From positions 48,439,616 to 48,503,615 of the forward strand of contig NC_057848.1 in assembly GCF_910594005.1 (NCBI RefSeq): a stretch of DNA of 64,000 bases, given 5' to 3'. Source of the DNA: Cervus elaphus. Lineage: Eukaryota; Chordata; Mammalia; Artiodactyla; Cervidae. Of the stretch, positions 1 to 11,118 are shown one piece after another. Made by a program: the position numbers and the translations under genes. The notes below the pieces were generated by a model, which saw nothing but the letters and a program-made list of their open reading frames with translations, did not search any database and was not told where the DNA came from. How positions within the stretch are numbered: the first letter of the stretch is position 1; every line of letters begins with the position of its first letter.

Positions 1-346
1 TACTCAAACTCACGTCCATCAAGTCGGTGATGCCATCCAGCCATCTCATACTCTATTGTCCCCTTCTCCTCCTGCCCCCAATCCCTCCCAGCATCAGGGT
101 CTTTTCCAGTGAGTCAGCTCTTCGCATGAGGTGGCCAAAGTATTGGAGTTTCAGCTTCAGCATCAGTCTTTCCAATGAACACCCAGGACTGATCTCCTTC
201 AGGATGGACTGGTTGGATCTCCTTGCAGTCCAAGGGACTCTCAAGAGTCTTCTCCAACACCACAGTTCAAAAGCATCAATTCTTTGGCGCTCAGCTTTCT
301 TTATAGTCCAACTCTCAGTGGTCCATACATGACCACTGGAAGTATT
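1..346 (-). mobile_element. BovB LINE, 3' part, cut by window edge
   Basis: On the minus strand this encodes the C-terminal tail of the BovB (RTE clade) reverse-transcriptase protein, with the recurring motifs RRSNQSILKEISPG and LMLKLKLQYFGHLM. The same region recurs near 14.7, 23.5, 33.8, 38.3, 45.6, 48.8, 58.2 and 62.6 kb. The copy runs off the left edge, so its 3' end and one target-site repeat are missing. The right boundary is placed where similarity to the other copies stops, just after the sequence matching 'catgactactgga'. Confidence 0.93.
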
Positions 347-1797
347 ACGTGTTTAAAATAGAGGACTTCTAATTCCTTTTAAGTTTGCAGGTGCTGGATT
401 CTGGATGGCTGATGCTAATTGGTTGACACCCTAGAGACACTGAAGTCATGAAGAATTTTTTTTCTTTTTCACTGATTTCTGTTTTCTTATTAACCACCTT
501 TTCCTGAAAATGCCATGTCTTTGCCTCAGAACGGCCATATACTTTTAGAGTTATATGCTATATTGAATTTTAGGAGTACTGTTTTTCCTTGAAAATGCTG
601 TTGTTCTTTTGTAAACTACTGCAGTGTTCATGTTTGCTTCTTGTTTTTAAGTTTTATAGGTAGGGGCTCATTTTTGTCTCTGAGCCACACGGAATTTGCC
701 TGTTGCTGAAGAATCCAAACCTATCCCATTTAGAAGATCTTCCAAGATCCTAAAGAAATCACACTTCATTTCTGACTGACCTACACCTCAGTGAGACCTC
801 CCGGCTGGATGAAACTAAGAAGAATAAGAAGTCAGGGAAGAAGAGATGCTTTGGGACTTATTAGAGGGAAGAGGGATACAAAATAATTTTGTTAGGATTT
901 AATTTCTCTTTTGATATGGAATTATTTCAGAAGTGTTGGGGGGGTGAGTTTGCAGTGTTAAATTCTATAGATGATAGCAAATTTGATGGATTTCATTTAA
1001 TTAGACAAATAGTTATTGATTGTCTAGTATATGATGGGAGGTAGAATTATATGGTATTATCTAGTGTACACAAATCTTTTTGGTGAGTTCGGTTAGATGA
1101 CAGGGGAGAGCATAATTTGAGATATATTATAGATTAGAGGTGACTTTGTTTTGCATGTCATGTGGTCTTTGGGTAAACCCAGTTGAAATAGCATCCAGGT
1201 ATTTCTGTAGTTCTGGGGGCAAGATCAAAGACATTTTTGTGGATGGACTTGATTTCCCAACTGTTCATCTTGTTGGTCCCAGATGACACAAATGAGTAGT
1301 GGCAAAGAGCGGGAAAGTGTCCTCACAAAAGTTCAGGCAGGACTTTTCTGATAGTGTCCTGATTTCCTCCCTCGAGAGGGACAATTAGTTTCCTGGTTGC
1401 CTGAAAGACCAGCCACCATCCCAAGTCCCTTTCCAGCCAGTGGATGAAGAACAAAATGTATTCCAAAGACAGACATCATGCTGTGGATGGTGCGTCTCTT
1501 GGGAGGACTAATTGGATTAAAAGTAGAACTGGACTGGGATAAGTACTCTTGAGAATGCCCTGCTCCCCTGAGGCAGCTGCTGCAAGCCAGGGGGAGCCAG
1601 GGTGGAGCCCAGGGGCTGGAAAGTCAGATCAGTCTCCAGTCTGAACAAGAGGTGTCCTGGAGTTCTCCCAGGAGGTTCCAGCTCACCAGGCTCGGGCTCT
1701 GTCAGAGGTTTTCTGTTTCTAACTAGTAATAAAGAGTGTTCACTTATTGCTGTGTCTCCTGTGTAGTGTGTACCGCGGGGGCAGGTTTGCTTAGAAG
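347..1797. other. Unassigned single-copy-like stretch
   Basis: I recognise no gene or repeat family here. The last 250 bases are more GC-rich. A plus-strand AATAAA lies at 1728-1733, followed about 25-50 bases later by GT-rich sequence (tcctgtgtagtgtgt), the arrangement of a polyadenylation site. No matching upstream exon is visible, so it may be chance or an old LTR end. Confidence 0.4.
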
Positions 1798-1948
1798 TGG
1801 CAGTTGATTTAATTATTTTAAATTAATTAATTTTTTTGGTTGGGCCATGAGGCTTGCAGGAACCTAGTTTTGCAACCAGAGAATGAATCCAGGCCCATGG
1901 CAGTGAAAGCACTGAGTCCTAACCACTGGGCCTCCAGGTAATTCCCAG
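1798..1948 (-). mobile_element. CHR-type tRNA-derived SINE (cetartiodactyl)
   Basis: Read on the minus strand, the copy opens with a tRNA-like head, seen here in reverse as 'cctaaccactgggcctcc' and 'aattccc', and ends in an A/T-rich tail at the low-coordinate side (taattaattttttt). This matches the CHR SINEs shared by whales, hippos and ruminants, older than Bov-tA. The subfamily is not fixed. Confidence 0.7.
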
Positions 1949-4590
1949 AAGTGACCATTTAAATCTGAATCTTCCCTCCATCCCACTGAGAAGACCGAAA
2001 GTTAAATGTCATTCACTATTGAATGACATTTGAAGGGCCCCTCTTCTTCCTGTGAGTTACCCAAGAATGGGAGGGGGAGGGCCTTCTATGGGGGCCTTCA
2101 GTCCATTGTTACTGTCCCTGGTACTCTCACTGTCCAAGTCCACATGGTTTCTTGAGGGTGGGCATGTCTGCTTCTCTATAGCCAGTGGGGGTTGGAGGTG
2201 TCTGCCAATGCTGGAAGCCCTGATGTCCTAGTCTTTCTACATGCACCATAGTCTCTATACAGTCACCATTTCCCTCTGGGGCTCTGCTTTCTCCCTGGGG
2301 TCCTGGTGTGGAGTAAGGAGTACATAGGCATTATAAAGCAGTATTCTTTCTCTAGATCATTCCTTTCATAGCATAATTTGGTCCAAGTGTGCAGGATTAT
2401 AGAAAACCAGATACAGGCTGGCTGGGATAAGAGGTGCCAAGATCTGGACATCTTCTTGGAACGGGTATGGTGAGATGAGGGGGTGGAAGATAAAAATGAC
2501 CCTGTCATATGAGAACTCTCCTTTCTCAGAGATGACTGATGGTAAGAGCCTTGGCTAGGGATAGGAATGTAGGAAAAGAAGAGGGTTATCAGGGTGAATA
2601 AACAAAATTATTTGAGAGGGAGGGGAGAAGATATTATGATATTTTGTGGGTCCTAATGTCCCCTGTACACTTGGAAAGGTGGGCATGTGCTGGTATTTTT
2701 CCTGCTGGATATAAATTCAGTGCTGGTGCAATAGAGGAAGAGTACAAATGGTGGTGGAGAAAAAGAAGAAAGAATGAGGCCTGGCAGCAGCCACTGCCAT
2801 TATTGATGATAGGGATGGGCCTGGTACTGCTCCCTTACAGGCACTTATGAAGGTGGTGATGCTGGAGGAGGGATATGGGTATTTCTCTGAGCAGGAGGGT
2901 GTAAAGGAGGTGGAAAGAGGCCTTTTAGATCCTGTGGAAGCTTCAGAGCAAGAGAAAATGCAATCTGTGTGGAGAAAGTGAAGGATCATAGCAATATTCT
3001 TCACACCACCTCCTCACCATTCTATCATCTCGTACCTGCTACTGGACCCTACACAGGAGCAGCATCTTCAAATGCCCATTTCTATTTCCACAGTTAGTAT
3101 GTCATCTATCATTTAACCCCTTTCATTCCCACTAGTAAAAGCAGAATCAGAATAAGTGCCTCAAATAAGAGCACTTCCTGTGAGAGCATCTGCTACTAGC
3201 ACAGCCTATCAGCAGGTGTGGGCTACAGAAAAAGCCCCTGTGGTAGATAAGAGGTGGCAGCAGCTTCAGTATCAGAATGGACAGGAGCAAAAGGCTCAGC
3301 ATTTCTTAAGATCCCTTAGGAATGAGAGAATTCTACCTTGTAAAGACAAAGAACTAGAATCATGAAAGTGGTAAGAAATTATTCCTGGGATGCAACCATG
3401 CTTCAAATAAAGGAGATGCCTAATCCTGGACAGGCATTCTGTCTTCTTACGGGGCTAGTTGACCTGTTTGATTTCAGAAATGTAAGAAAGAACCAAGGAG
3501 ATCTGAAACAAAAGAAATCAATTTCCTGAGTACATGTCTGATTATAAACATAGCTATATAAAAATAGCTATAAATGTAGCTTAATTTCACTTTAGAAAAA
3601 TTAGAAAAACATTTCAACCAGAATTTCACCACTAAAGGTACCACTGTTTATATTTTTATGTGTTTAATTCCATATCTGTATATATATGCACTTACATTGG
3701 CATGATAAATTTTTTAAAGCATTCTTTACATGCATTTGTACATCTTTTATGGTCTTTTTTATTGTGGTTAAAACAACAACATGAGGTCTAATTGTTAACT
3801 ATAAACCCAGTGTTGTCCAGCAGGTCTCTAGAACTTTTCCATCTTGCATAATTGAAACTTCATAGCCTTATTTAAATTAACATATTAATTTGTTTTTCTT
3901 TTACACCTGTGTGCCCCAGTGTTGGAGGCCCTTTGTTCTAGACTCCTCTCATGCCACCTATTAAGCAAACCCCAGTCCTCTCCAATGTCTTTCCTCCTAT
4001 TCAGAGCCACAGTGCATCTCCACCTTAGTTCAGGGCCTGTGGCCAGGTGTCCGAGACAGAGCTCTGGCTTAGAGGGATGCAGGGATGGGACTGCTCGAGG
4101 CCAGAATGGGGTAGTGAACGGCACATGCAAGGGGCATTAAGTCTTCTCCTGGGGCAGTGACGTGGGTCCCCAAGGTCCGAGACCAAAACAAGCCGAGCCC
4201 ACCCATTCCACTGCACGTGGCTGTGGCCAGTTGTTCCTCCCAAGAGAAGCCAGATGTCTAGAATTCGTTCTAGGAGACCGTCGCTGCCTGTACTTGAAGT
4301 CTCTCTGCCAAACAACAGGGCTCTGCTCTCTCGGAATCAGCCCAACTGCGAGCATCCTGCGATGAGGAAGCTGGCCCCTTTACCCGAGCCCCTCCATTCA
4401 GAAACATTCTCTTTTCAACAGCATAGGGAACGCCTGCAGCCAGGGCCGAGGGCCAGACCCTGGTCCAGGTGCGTGGAATGTGAGGTTTCCCAGGAAGGCA
4501 AAGACAGGGTGCAGTTGGAGCGTGCAGGATACACTTTGTGGCTTTGGGTGAGTGTGGAGGTGTAAATGTGAGTACAGAGGGAGGGGTAGG
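1949..4590. other. Unassigned region, no gene seen
   Basis: Short open frames are present, the longest under 105 codons, with no recognisable domain and on both strands. Base composition rises in GC from about 3.9 kb towards the CpG-dense patch at 4.6 kb. A degraded processed pseudogene between 2.6 and 3.4 kb cannot be excluded, but I do not recognise one. Confidence 0.4.
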
Positions 4591-4599
4591 GAGAGGGTG

Positions 4600-4970
4600 A
4601 GCTAAGATGCATTGATCACGAGAGGTGGCCCAGAAGACCGCGGAATTAGTCTAACGGCGCAGCCGCCGCCACCTCATGCCCCAGAGGAAGCCAAGTCTCG
4701 AGGGATCTCGCGGGATCTCGGGAATTTACTGGGACTGGCAGGGCAGCCCTAGAATGAGAAACACTGGGCAGTGGCGGGTGCCAGAAGCCTCTGGTTCTGA
4801 ACTCGTCCGCAAAGAGTTTGACTTACACCATTTATCAAGCAAACCCCATCCTCATCTATGCCTCACCCTCCCTCCACTCCCCCAGTCAGAGTGACTGTGT
4901 GGCGCCTGTTCCCAGGGGTCCCGAAGGTCGAGCAGGGGGGGGACCGCGGATGCCGGAACGGGTGAGTGAG
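4600..4970 (+). promoter_or_regulatory. CpG-dense patch, candidate promoter and first exon
   Basis: About ten CpG dinucleotides fall within 110 bases around 4637-4732, in a window that is otherwise AT-rich and CpG-poor outside LINE 5' ends. The patch contains 'cagccgccgccacctcatg' (Kozak-like, ATG at 4676 opening a 72-codon frame of unknown product), a short direct repeat of 'gggatctcg', and a strong plus-strand splice donor 'cgg/gtgagt' with the GT at 4962-4963. A promoter plus first exon, coding or non-coding, would look like this. So would a retrocopy of a GC-rich 5' UTR. No downstream exon was identified, so the role is inference. Confidence 0.35.
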
Positions 4971-5537
4971 CTGTGCAATATTCATATTAATATTTTAATA
5001 TTAGTCTGTGAACAACATCTGCAAAAAAAGTATGTGATAAGATATTCCCATGAGCCCTAAATAGAAGAGGCTGGGGGCAAATGACAGCTACAAGACCTGA
5101 GCAATCCGTGAAGGAATGAGCATAGAGAAACAATGGCTCATCTCACAGACCAGAAAATAGGAAGACCCTAAAATACTCTGTGAACCAAAATGCTCTACAG
5201 GTATTTACTAGAAAACACAGTGGACCAATCTGAGAAAAGCAAGTGGAACTAAAAATGGGTGCAAGTGATACTTGGTAAGGTTGATGGGGTTGGAGCATCT
5301 GGATACCATGAACTCGCAGAACTCGCAGCCCAAGCTCCCTTCCAGGATAGACGTACATGGAGAAGAGAGATGCCATTCTGCTCTCTATTCTCTCTTTTAA
5401 TAACTTTGTTTGGGGTTTTCCTTCTCGCATTTTATGTTACCCATTTTAAAATGAAATTAGTTTTTCTGAACTTGCAGAAGGAGGCATGGCTCAGCAGAAT
5501 TTTTCTAATATCTCAAAGCTCACATCTGTTGTTTTGG

Positions 5538-5801
5538 CTGCTGCTGCTAAGTCGCTTCAGTTGTGTCCGACTCTGTGCGACCCCATAGACGGCAAACCCA
5601 CCAGGCTCCTCTGTCCCTGGGATTCTCTAGGCAAGGATACTGGAGTGGGTTGCCATTTCCTTCTCCAATGCATGCATGTGTGCTAAGTCACTTCAGTCAT
5701 GTCCGACTCTGTGCGACCCTATGGACAGCAGCTCACCAGGATTCTCTGTCCACGGGATTCTCCAGGCAAGAATACAGGAGTGGGTTGCCAGTTCCTTCTC
5801 C
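5538..5801 (-). mobile_element. Bov-A2 SINE (dimer)
   Basis: Two tandem BovA monomers read on the minus strand, each ending at the stretch seen here as 'cttcagt(tg/ca)tgtccgact'. The element's AGC tail appears as gctgctgct at the left edge. A perfect 12-bp target-site duplication, ctgttgttttgg, flanks it at 5526-5537 and 5802-5813. BovA monomers share the BovB 3' end and are thought to be mobilised by BovB proteins. Confidence 0.93.
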
Positions 5802-5825
5802 CTGTTGTTTTGGTGTGGTCTTCAA

Positions 5826-6185
5826 AAAGCAACTTGGTTTTTTATAGTTCTGGAGGCTGGAAGTTCAAAATCAAGGTGTCAGCAGACTTGGACTATGAGG
5901 GGTGAGCGGGAAGCATCTGTTCCAGACCTCTCTCCTTAGCTTATGATTGGCCATCTTCTACCAGTTCCTCTTCAAATCGTCTTTCATCTATGTATATCTC
6001 TGTTTTTGTGTACATATTTCTGCTTTTTATAAAGATAGCAATCATATTGTATTAGGGCCCACCCTAATGACCTCATCTTTAGTAACATCTGCAGTGATCC
6101 TATTTCCAGGGTCAGTACCTATTTTGAGGTACTGGAGTCTAGTACTTCATTCTGTGAAATTTTAGGGGACACAATTCAACCCATA
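5826..6185 (-). mobile_element. MaLR-type LTR (MST/THE1/MLT1-like)
   Basis: The reverse complement of the mammalian MaLR LTR pattern is recognisable in order: 'agttctggaggctggaag', 'atcaaggtgtcagcag', 'ttagggcccaccctaatgac' and near the end 'ggggacacaattcaaccc'. Old and diverged. No internal region or partner LTR was found, so it is probably solitary. The exact subfamily is not resolved. Confidence 0.68.
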
Positions 6186-6284
6186 AGAGTCCTAAATATA
6201 GTTTTTTCTACCTAGATATGTGAATTTAAGACAAATTAAAATTCTTAAAGCTCTTGGAACTCTTTTCTAGTATAGTGTGTAAAC

Positions 6285-6465
6285 TAGATTTGAATCTCAG
6301 CCTTGCTACTTGTTAGCTGTGTAATATTAAACAAGTTCCTTATCTGTGTCTCAGTTTTCCCATCTATAAAATGGGAATAATAATACCTATTGAATAAGAA
6401 TGTTATGAGGATTAAATGAAATAATATATGAAAATGCACTTAGAACAGTACTGGCTTCAGTTTAT
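6285..6465 (+). mobile_element. MIR SINE
   Basis: Diagnostic order of MIR motifs on the plus strand: 'gctacttgttagctgtgt', a run matching 'aagttccttatctgtgtctcag', 'cccatctataaaatggg', then 'gaggattaaatga' and 'cttagaacagtactgg'. An ancient mammal-wide tRNA-derived SINE. Confidence 0.85.
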
Positions 6466-6638
6466 AAGATAATTTGTATGAATTTTTTCCTTAGAAGTAA
6501 CAGTGAAACCTAACTGAATAGTATTAAACAGGCAGTCTCTCTGAATAGTTGCCAAATAAAATACAAGCATATGGAAATGTGTAATTTTAAACTTTCTTAT
6601 TAATGACAGGATTTCTACTAATATTCCTAATGGTTTTT

Positions 6639-7138
6639 AAAAATTTTATTTATTTATTTTTAATTGGAGGCTAGTTACTTTACAATAGTGTAGTGTTTTT
6701 TGCCGTACACTGACATGAATCAGCCATGGGTGTACATGTCTTCCCCATCCTGAACCCCGCTCCCGCCTCCCTCCCCATCCCATCCCTCAGAGTTGTTCCA
6801 GTGTACCGGCCCTGAGCATCCTGTCTCATGCATTGAACCTGGACTTGCGATCTATTTCACATATGGTAATATACATGTTTTAATGTTATTCTCTCAAATC
6901 ATCCCACCCTAGCCTTCTCCCACAGTCCAAAAGTCTGTTCTTTACATCTGTGTCTCTTTTGCTGTCTCATATATAGAGTCATCATTAACATCTTTCTAAA
7001 TTCCATATACATGCATTAATATACTGTATTGGTGTTTTTCTTTCTGACTTACTTCACTCTGTATAATAGGCTCCAGTTTCATCCACCTCATTAGAACTGA
7101 TTCAAATGCATTCTTTTTACTAGCTGAGTAATATTCCA
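6639..7138 (-). mobile_element. L1 (L1_BT-like), 5'-truncated insertion
   Basis: Reverse-strand copy of the young ruminant L1 3' end. Its tail begins at the left with 'aattggaggctagttacttt', followed by the reverse of the 3' UTR and the last part of ORF2 ('gagtaatattcc' at the right edge). The same 3' UTR occurs at 22.2, 29.1 and 42.2 kb on the plus strand. Imperfect target-site repeats cctaatgg-ttttt (6626-6638) and cctaatg-ttttt (7139 onwards) bracket it. Confidence 0.88.
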
Positions 7139-7145
7139 CCTAATG

Positions 7146-7165
7146 TTTTTTTTTTTTTTTTTTTT
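7146..7165. repeat. Poly-T run (20 T)
   Basis: Twenty consecutive T directly after 'cctaatg' at the right flank of the reverse-strand L1. The matching left flank has only five T, so the run grew inside one copy of the target-site duplication. Confidence 0.9.
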
Positions 7166-8078
7166 CCAAAGAGTGTTCATTTGGCTGATGGGAACATAGT
7201 GCTAAAGAAACAAAGTCTCCAGTTCTGTTCTACCTAGGGCAATTAGCTTCACATTATCTCCATAATTTAACTAGTTGAGTGAATCAGTTACACATCAATT
7301 GGGATGAATATCACCATTGAATATAACAAAAGCTTTAAAAGATAAACCAACTTTTCAGTTTTTAAAGTAATATCTCTTGGTGCTACTTGTTTTCCAAAGA
7401 AGAAAAAAAGCATTCTTAATTTCTGAAGAAGAAAAAATTTAACTAGCAGTACATTAATTTGATTCTAGCAACTAAAATTTCTATTGAATGTACCACAGTT
7501 TCTTTATAATTACAAGCATTGCAGTGTAGCTGCACCATCATGCTTTTTCTTCTGACTAATCATCTTCCTATACTGTAATCATATTTTGAGGATCAGTCTG
7601 TTGCTAAGAGTGATTTGTGTTGTTGATGTAATAGAATTACTGTGTGAATATAGTAAATTGGAGCTCTTCATTACAAACACAATCATAATTGATCATTCTA
7701 GCTATTGGTTAGGGTAACTTAAATTTAACTTGTAATTTCCACAAGTTGAATCAATGGAATGCATTTATTTTTAATTAAAAGGATGCAAAAATAAAATCTA
7801 GGGGAAATGTGAAAATACAAACAATAATTTCATTTTGGGTACTGTATTATTTACCTATTGCTGTATAACAAATTACCCAGGATTTTACAGTTTAAAGCAA
7901 TATACATTTATTATCACAGTTTCTATGGATCAGGAATCCAGATATAGTTTACCTGAGTCCTCTGCTTCAGGGTCTCTTACAAGGTTGCAATCAAAGTTCA
8001 GCTAAGGCTCGAGGCTCATATGAAGGCTCCACAGTGGGAAGGATTCACTCTAAGCTCACTTACGTGGTTATTGGCACA

Positions 8079-8805
8079 TGTGGTAGGCAGAATAATGGGT
8101 CCCTAAAGAAGCCTGTGTCCTAATCCCTGGAACTTGTGAATATGTTATGTTACATGGCAAAGGGGAATTAAAGCGGCAGGTAGAAATTAAGGTTGTTAAT
8201 CAGCCATTGTTAAGACAGGGAGATCATCCTGGATTATCTGGGTGAGCCCAGTGTAAACATAAGAGGCAATAAAGGTGAAAGTGGGAGGCAGATGAGAAAT
8301 CAGTGTGAGAGTGATATACTGTGAGAAAGACATGGCTGGCCGTCCATTGCTGAGTGGCTTTGAAGATGCAAAGGGTGGGCTGTGAGCCAAAAAATGTGGT
8401 TAGGTTGTCGAACCCAAGTTCCTGTGCCTGGCACACAGTGAAGCCAAACAAACCAAAATGTAGGAGTTTGGAACAGAGAAAGATTTATTGTAGGACTGAG
8501 CAAGAAGAACTGTGAATGGGTGGCTGAAACCTTTTTCCTAAAAACAGGAAAGGCTTTTGTACTTGGGAGGGCCCCACAGGGTTCTGCTTGATTTCAATTA
8601 GCCTCTAGAAACTGGAATAGGCAAGGGAATGGATTCTTCTCTAGAACCTCCAGAAGGGAATGCACCACTACTGATGCCTTGAGGTTAGCTCGGTGAGATT
8701 CAATTCAAACTTCTGATTTCCAGAACTGTAAGATGATAAAGTCTTATTATCTTAAACTGCTAAGTTGGTGATAATTTGTTATTGCAGCAGTAAGAAACTA
8801 ATGCA
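8079..8805 (+). mobile_element. MLT1-like MaLR LTR inserted in an older LTR
   Basis: Starts 'tgtggtaggcagaataatgg' and ends 'gtaagaaactaatgca', the TG...CA ends expected of an MLT1 LTR. Internal landmarks are 'ctaatccctggaacttgtga', 'ctagaacctccagaaggga' and 'ccagaactgtaagatgataaa' near the polyadenylation signal. Flanking five-base repeats gcaca (8074-8078) and gcaga (8806-8810) fit the 5-bp duplication of the ERVL class with one change. It is itself interrupted at 8406-8596. Confidence 0.72.
8406..8596 (-). mobile_element. Fragment of a ruminant ERV LTR
   Basis: Breaks the MLT1-like LTR between 'aatgtggttagg' and 'ttagcctctagaaactgg', which are adjacent in the MLT1 pattern. The segment runs TG...CA and on the minus strand carries a polyadenylation-type motif (caataaatctttctctg reversed), like LTRs of bovine class II retroviruses. 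Possible target repeat 'ttag'. At 191 bases it is shorter than a full LTR. No viral genes are attached. Confidence 0.45.
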
Positions 8806-9150
8806 GCAGAATTCAGTTCTTCAAGTATTATTGGAGTGAGGGCCTCAGTTCCTTGCTGGTGGTTGGCTGGAGGCCATCCTCAGTTCCTTGTGATATGGAC
8901 CTCTTCAGCTTGATTCATCAGAGCAACCACTCTAAAAGAGCAAAAACAAGAGAGGGCGAGAGAAATGAAAAGATGGAAGTCACAGTGTTTTGTAACCTAG
9001 TTACAGAAGGGACATCTCATCACTTATGGTGTATTCCATTTGTTAGAAGCCAGTCATAAGGTCCAGCCCACGGTGGAGAGGAAGGGATCACATAAGATTG
9101 TAGACTCAGAGAGACAGGGATCAAGGGACTATGTCAGAAGCTGCCTACCA

Positions 9151-11054
9151 CAAGTACTGATACAAACTCACAGTATTTTCATGTTTAAAACCATGTGGAC
9201 TTCTGGCTAGCTCACTGTTCTTTATTTAGTTTTCCTTCTCATCTGCTATATTTTCGTTAAAATATGTATGTATGTGGTATACAGAAATAGGAAGAGAATA
9301 AGAATAAATATTAAGTGTTGTGATCTCTGGTGGAAGGATTTCAAGACCTTTGAAATGTTCTCTTCGAGTTTTACAATGAGCATGTTTTATATATAATCAA
9401 AATTAAAATTTTATGAAACTATTTGAAAAATTAAAAGATAAAACTCTCCACATTTATGAATGCCTCATACTAATTTTGATATGTGCATTGGGTTCCTAAG
9501 CTTATTTTTATTGAAAGCAAGTTATATTCTACGTTCATGAACCATATACCCCAACACTGTCTTTCTTTATAGAATAAATGGGTCATAGGTTTCATTGGAA
9601 AAATAATTAAAGGACTTAGAATGAATTAAAAACTTATTGTGAAAATATAGAAATCTCTCTTAACCTCTTATGAGAGATACAGAGCAACAGAACTTTGAAA
9701 TAATAAGATTGTTTTTTTAAAACCATATGCATAAAGGTCTTACATGTGTCTGAGACCTTCACCTATTTTTTATGGAGTTTGTCATGCCCCTGGATAGTTC
9801 CATATTTAGACATGTAGAAGTAAGTTTCAATTGAAGAAAAGCCATTTTTTCCCTGATTTGTTATAAGAAAGAAGATTTGTCATGACACTGAAAGTGAAGG
9901 ATATGCTCTGAGGTTTCTCTGAAAAAAAAATGACAACTTGGCAATGATTCAAATTGGACATCCTTTTGCTTTTATAAGAAAAGCAAAGTGAACATATTGA
10001 TTTGATTTTCTCATAATAATGAGTTACATGACCAGTTAAAACACTAGCAAAGAATAATTCATATAGAATTACATTCTGTCCCTAGGAAAAATTGAGTGCC
10101 TTATAAAACTGCTTTGAGCTAAGATAATATGAAAAGAAAAACATTGTTTTCTGGAAAACATATTCACAACATGGTCTTTGTTATATTTCTCACTTTTAAA
10201 AAAGAGGTATAGTATCTGTTATTAGAGTGGAGGAACTCACCTTTTCTCCTGCCTGCAATTTGATTTTACATGTTGAATATGTTTGATTAAAATACTTTAT
10301 AATTTTGTGTGCGTGTGATCTCATATGAGAGACCAGTATTTTTGTGAAGCTTAAAGTCATAGCTTCTCCTGGCCAGAGAAAAGGTGACCAAATAAACAAA
10401 TGACTGTCTGCTGTGGCATTTAACAAATGCACATAACATTCATTTTTCTTTTAATCCCTATTGTTTGCTCTTGTAATGTTCTGTGAGATGTTAAAAGGGC
10501 AAGATAAAATTAATAGTGTCTAATAATAATGATGAGAAAGGGACTGAAGGAATATTTGAAAATGTGTTTATCATCTACAGAATGAGAGACAACACATGAT
10601 GTTGTAGGACTACTTTTGTTTTTACCTTTAAGAAAATAAGTGGAAACATGCATGAGATGTACCCAGTAAAGAGAACTATATATATTAGAGTATTTGTGTT
10701 CATTTATTGTTACCATTTTCTGTTAACTTTTGATATTTATAGCTGTGGTTTGAACTGCACAATACACATCATTCCTGGAAATCATTTGTTTATGTATAAA
10801 TATATACACTCGTGTGATTACAATTTATGTTTTGATCACCTAATATTTTAAGTACCCAAGTTTCATGATGATCGCATATTATGACATGTTTAGATATGCC
10901 AAACTATGCAATGGTATATTACAGGATACCTTACTGCCTAGTGGCCATATAGCTACTTTCCCAGAAGCAGTGATAAACATGGTTAGGAATAGAACAGTGA
11001 TTAATACCATCAATGACGTGATTATTGGAACCAGTCATTTTCTTCTAATTCATT
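9151..11054. other. AT-rich unassigned stretch
   Basis: Only short frames of fewer than 80 codons occur, without recognisable domains. No repeat family is evident to me. Very old, unrecognisable repeats are likely. Confidence 0.4.
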
Positions 11055-11118
11055 TATTTTAATTGGAGGCTAATTACTTTACAGTATTGTGGTGGTTTTT
11101 TGCCATACATCGACTTGA
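11055..11118 (-). mobile_element. L1 3' end stub
   Basis: Reverse-strand copy of the last 60 or so bases of the ruminant L1 3' UTR: 'aattggaggctaattacttt', then 'gtggttttttgccatacat'. Same pattern as the left edge of the 6639-7138 copy. No clear target repeats. Confidence 0.75.

Larger units (their letters stand above)
7850..9150 (-). mobile_element. Old MaLR LTR, split by a younger MaLR LTR
   Basis: Two halves (about 7850-8078 and 8806-9150) read as one reverse-strand LTR. The left half starts 'tacctattgctgtataaca' and continues with 'gtcctctgcttcagggtctc'. The right half resumes with 'gggcctcagttccttgctgg' and 'tggaagtcacagt'. The interruption is the plus-strand MLT1-like LTR at 8079-8805. 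The outer element must be the older of the two. Confidence 0.65.

Noticed and set aside
2640..3430. Possible processed pseudogene
   Set aside because: GC-richer with several short frames, but I do not recognise a parent protein and see no A tail or target repeats.
4254..4565. 103-codon frame just upstream of the CpG patch
   Set aside because: Overlaps other frames on both strands in GC-richer sequence, and no domain was seen. The CpG patch itself is reported as a candidate instead.
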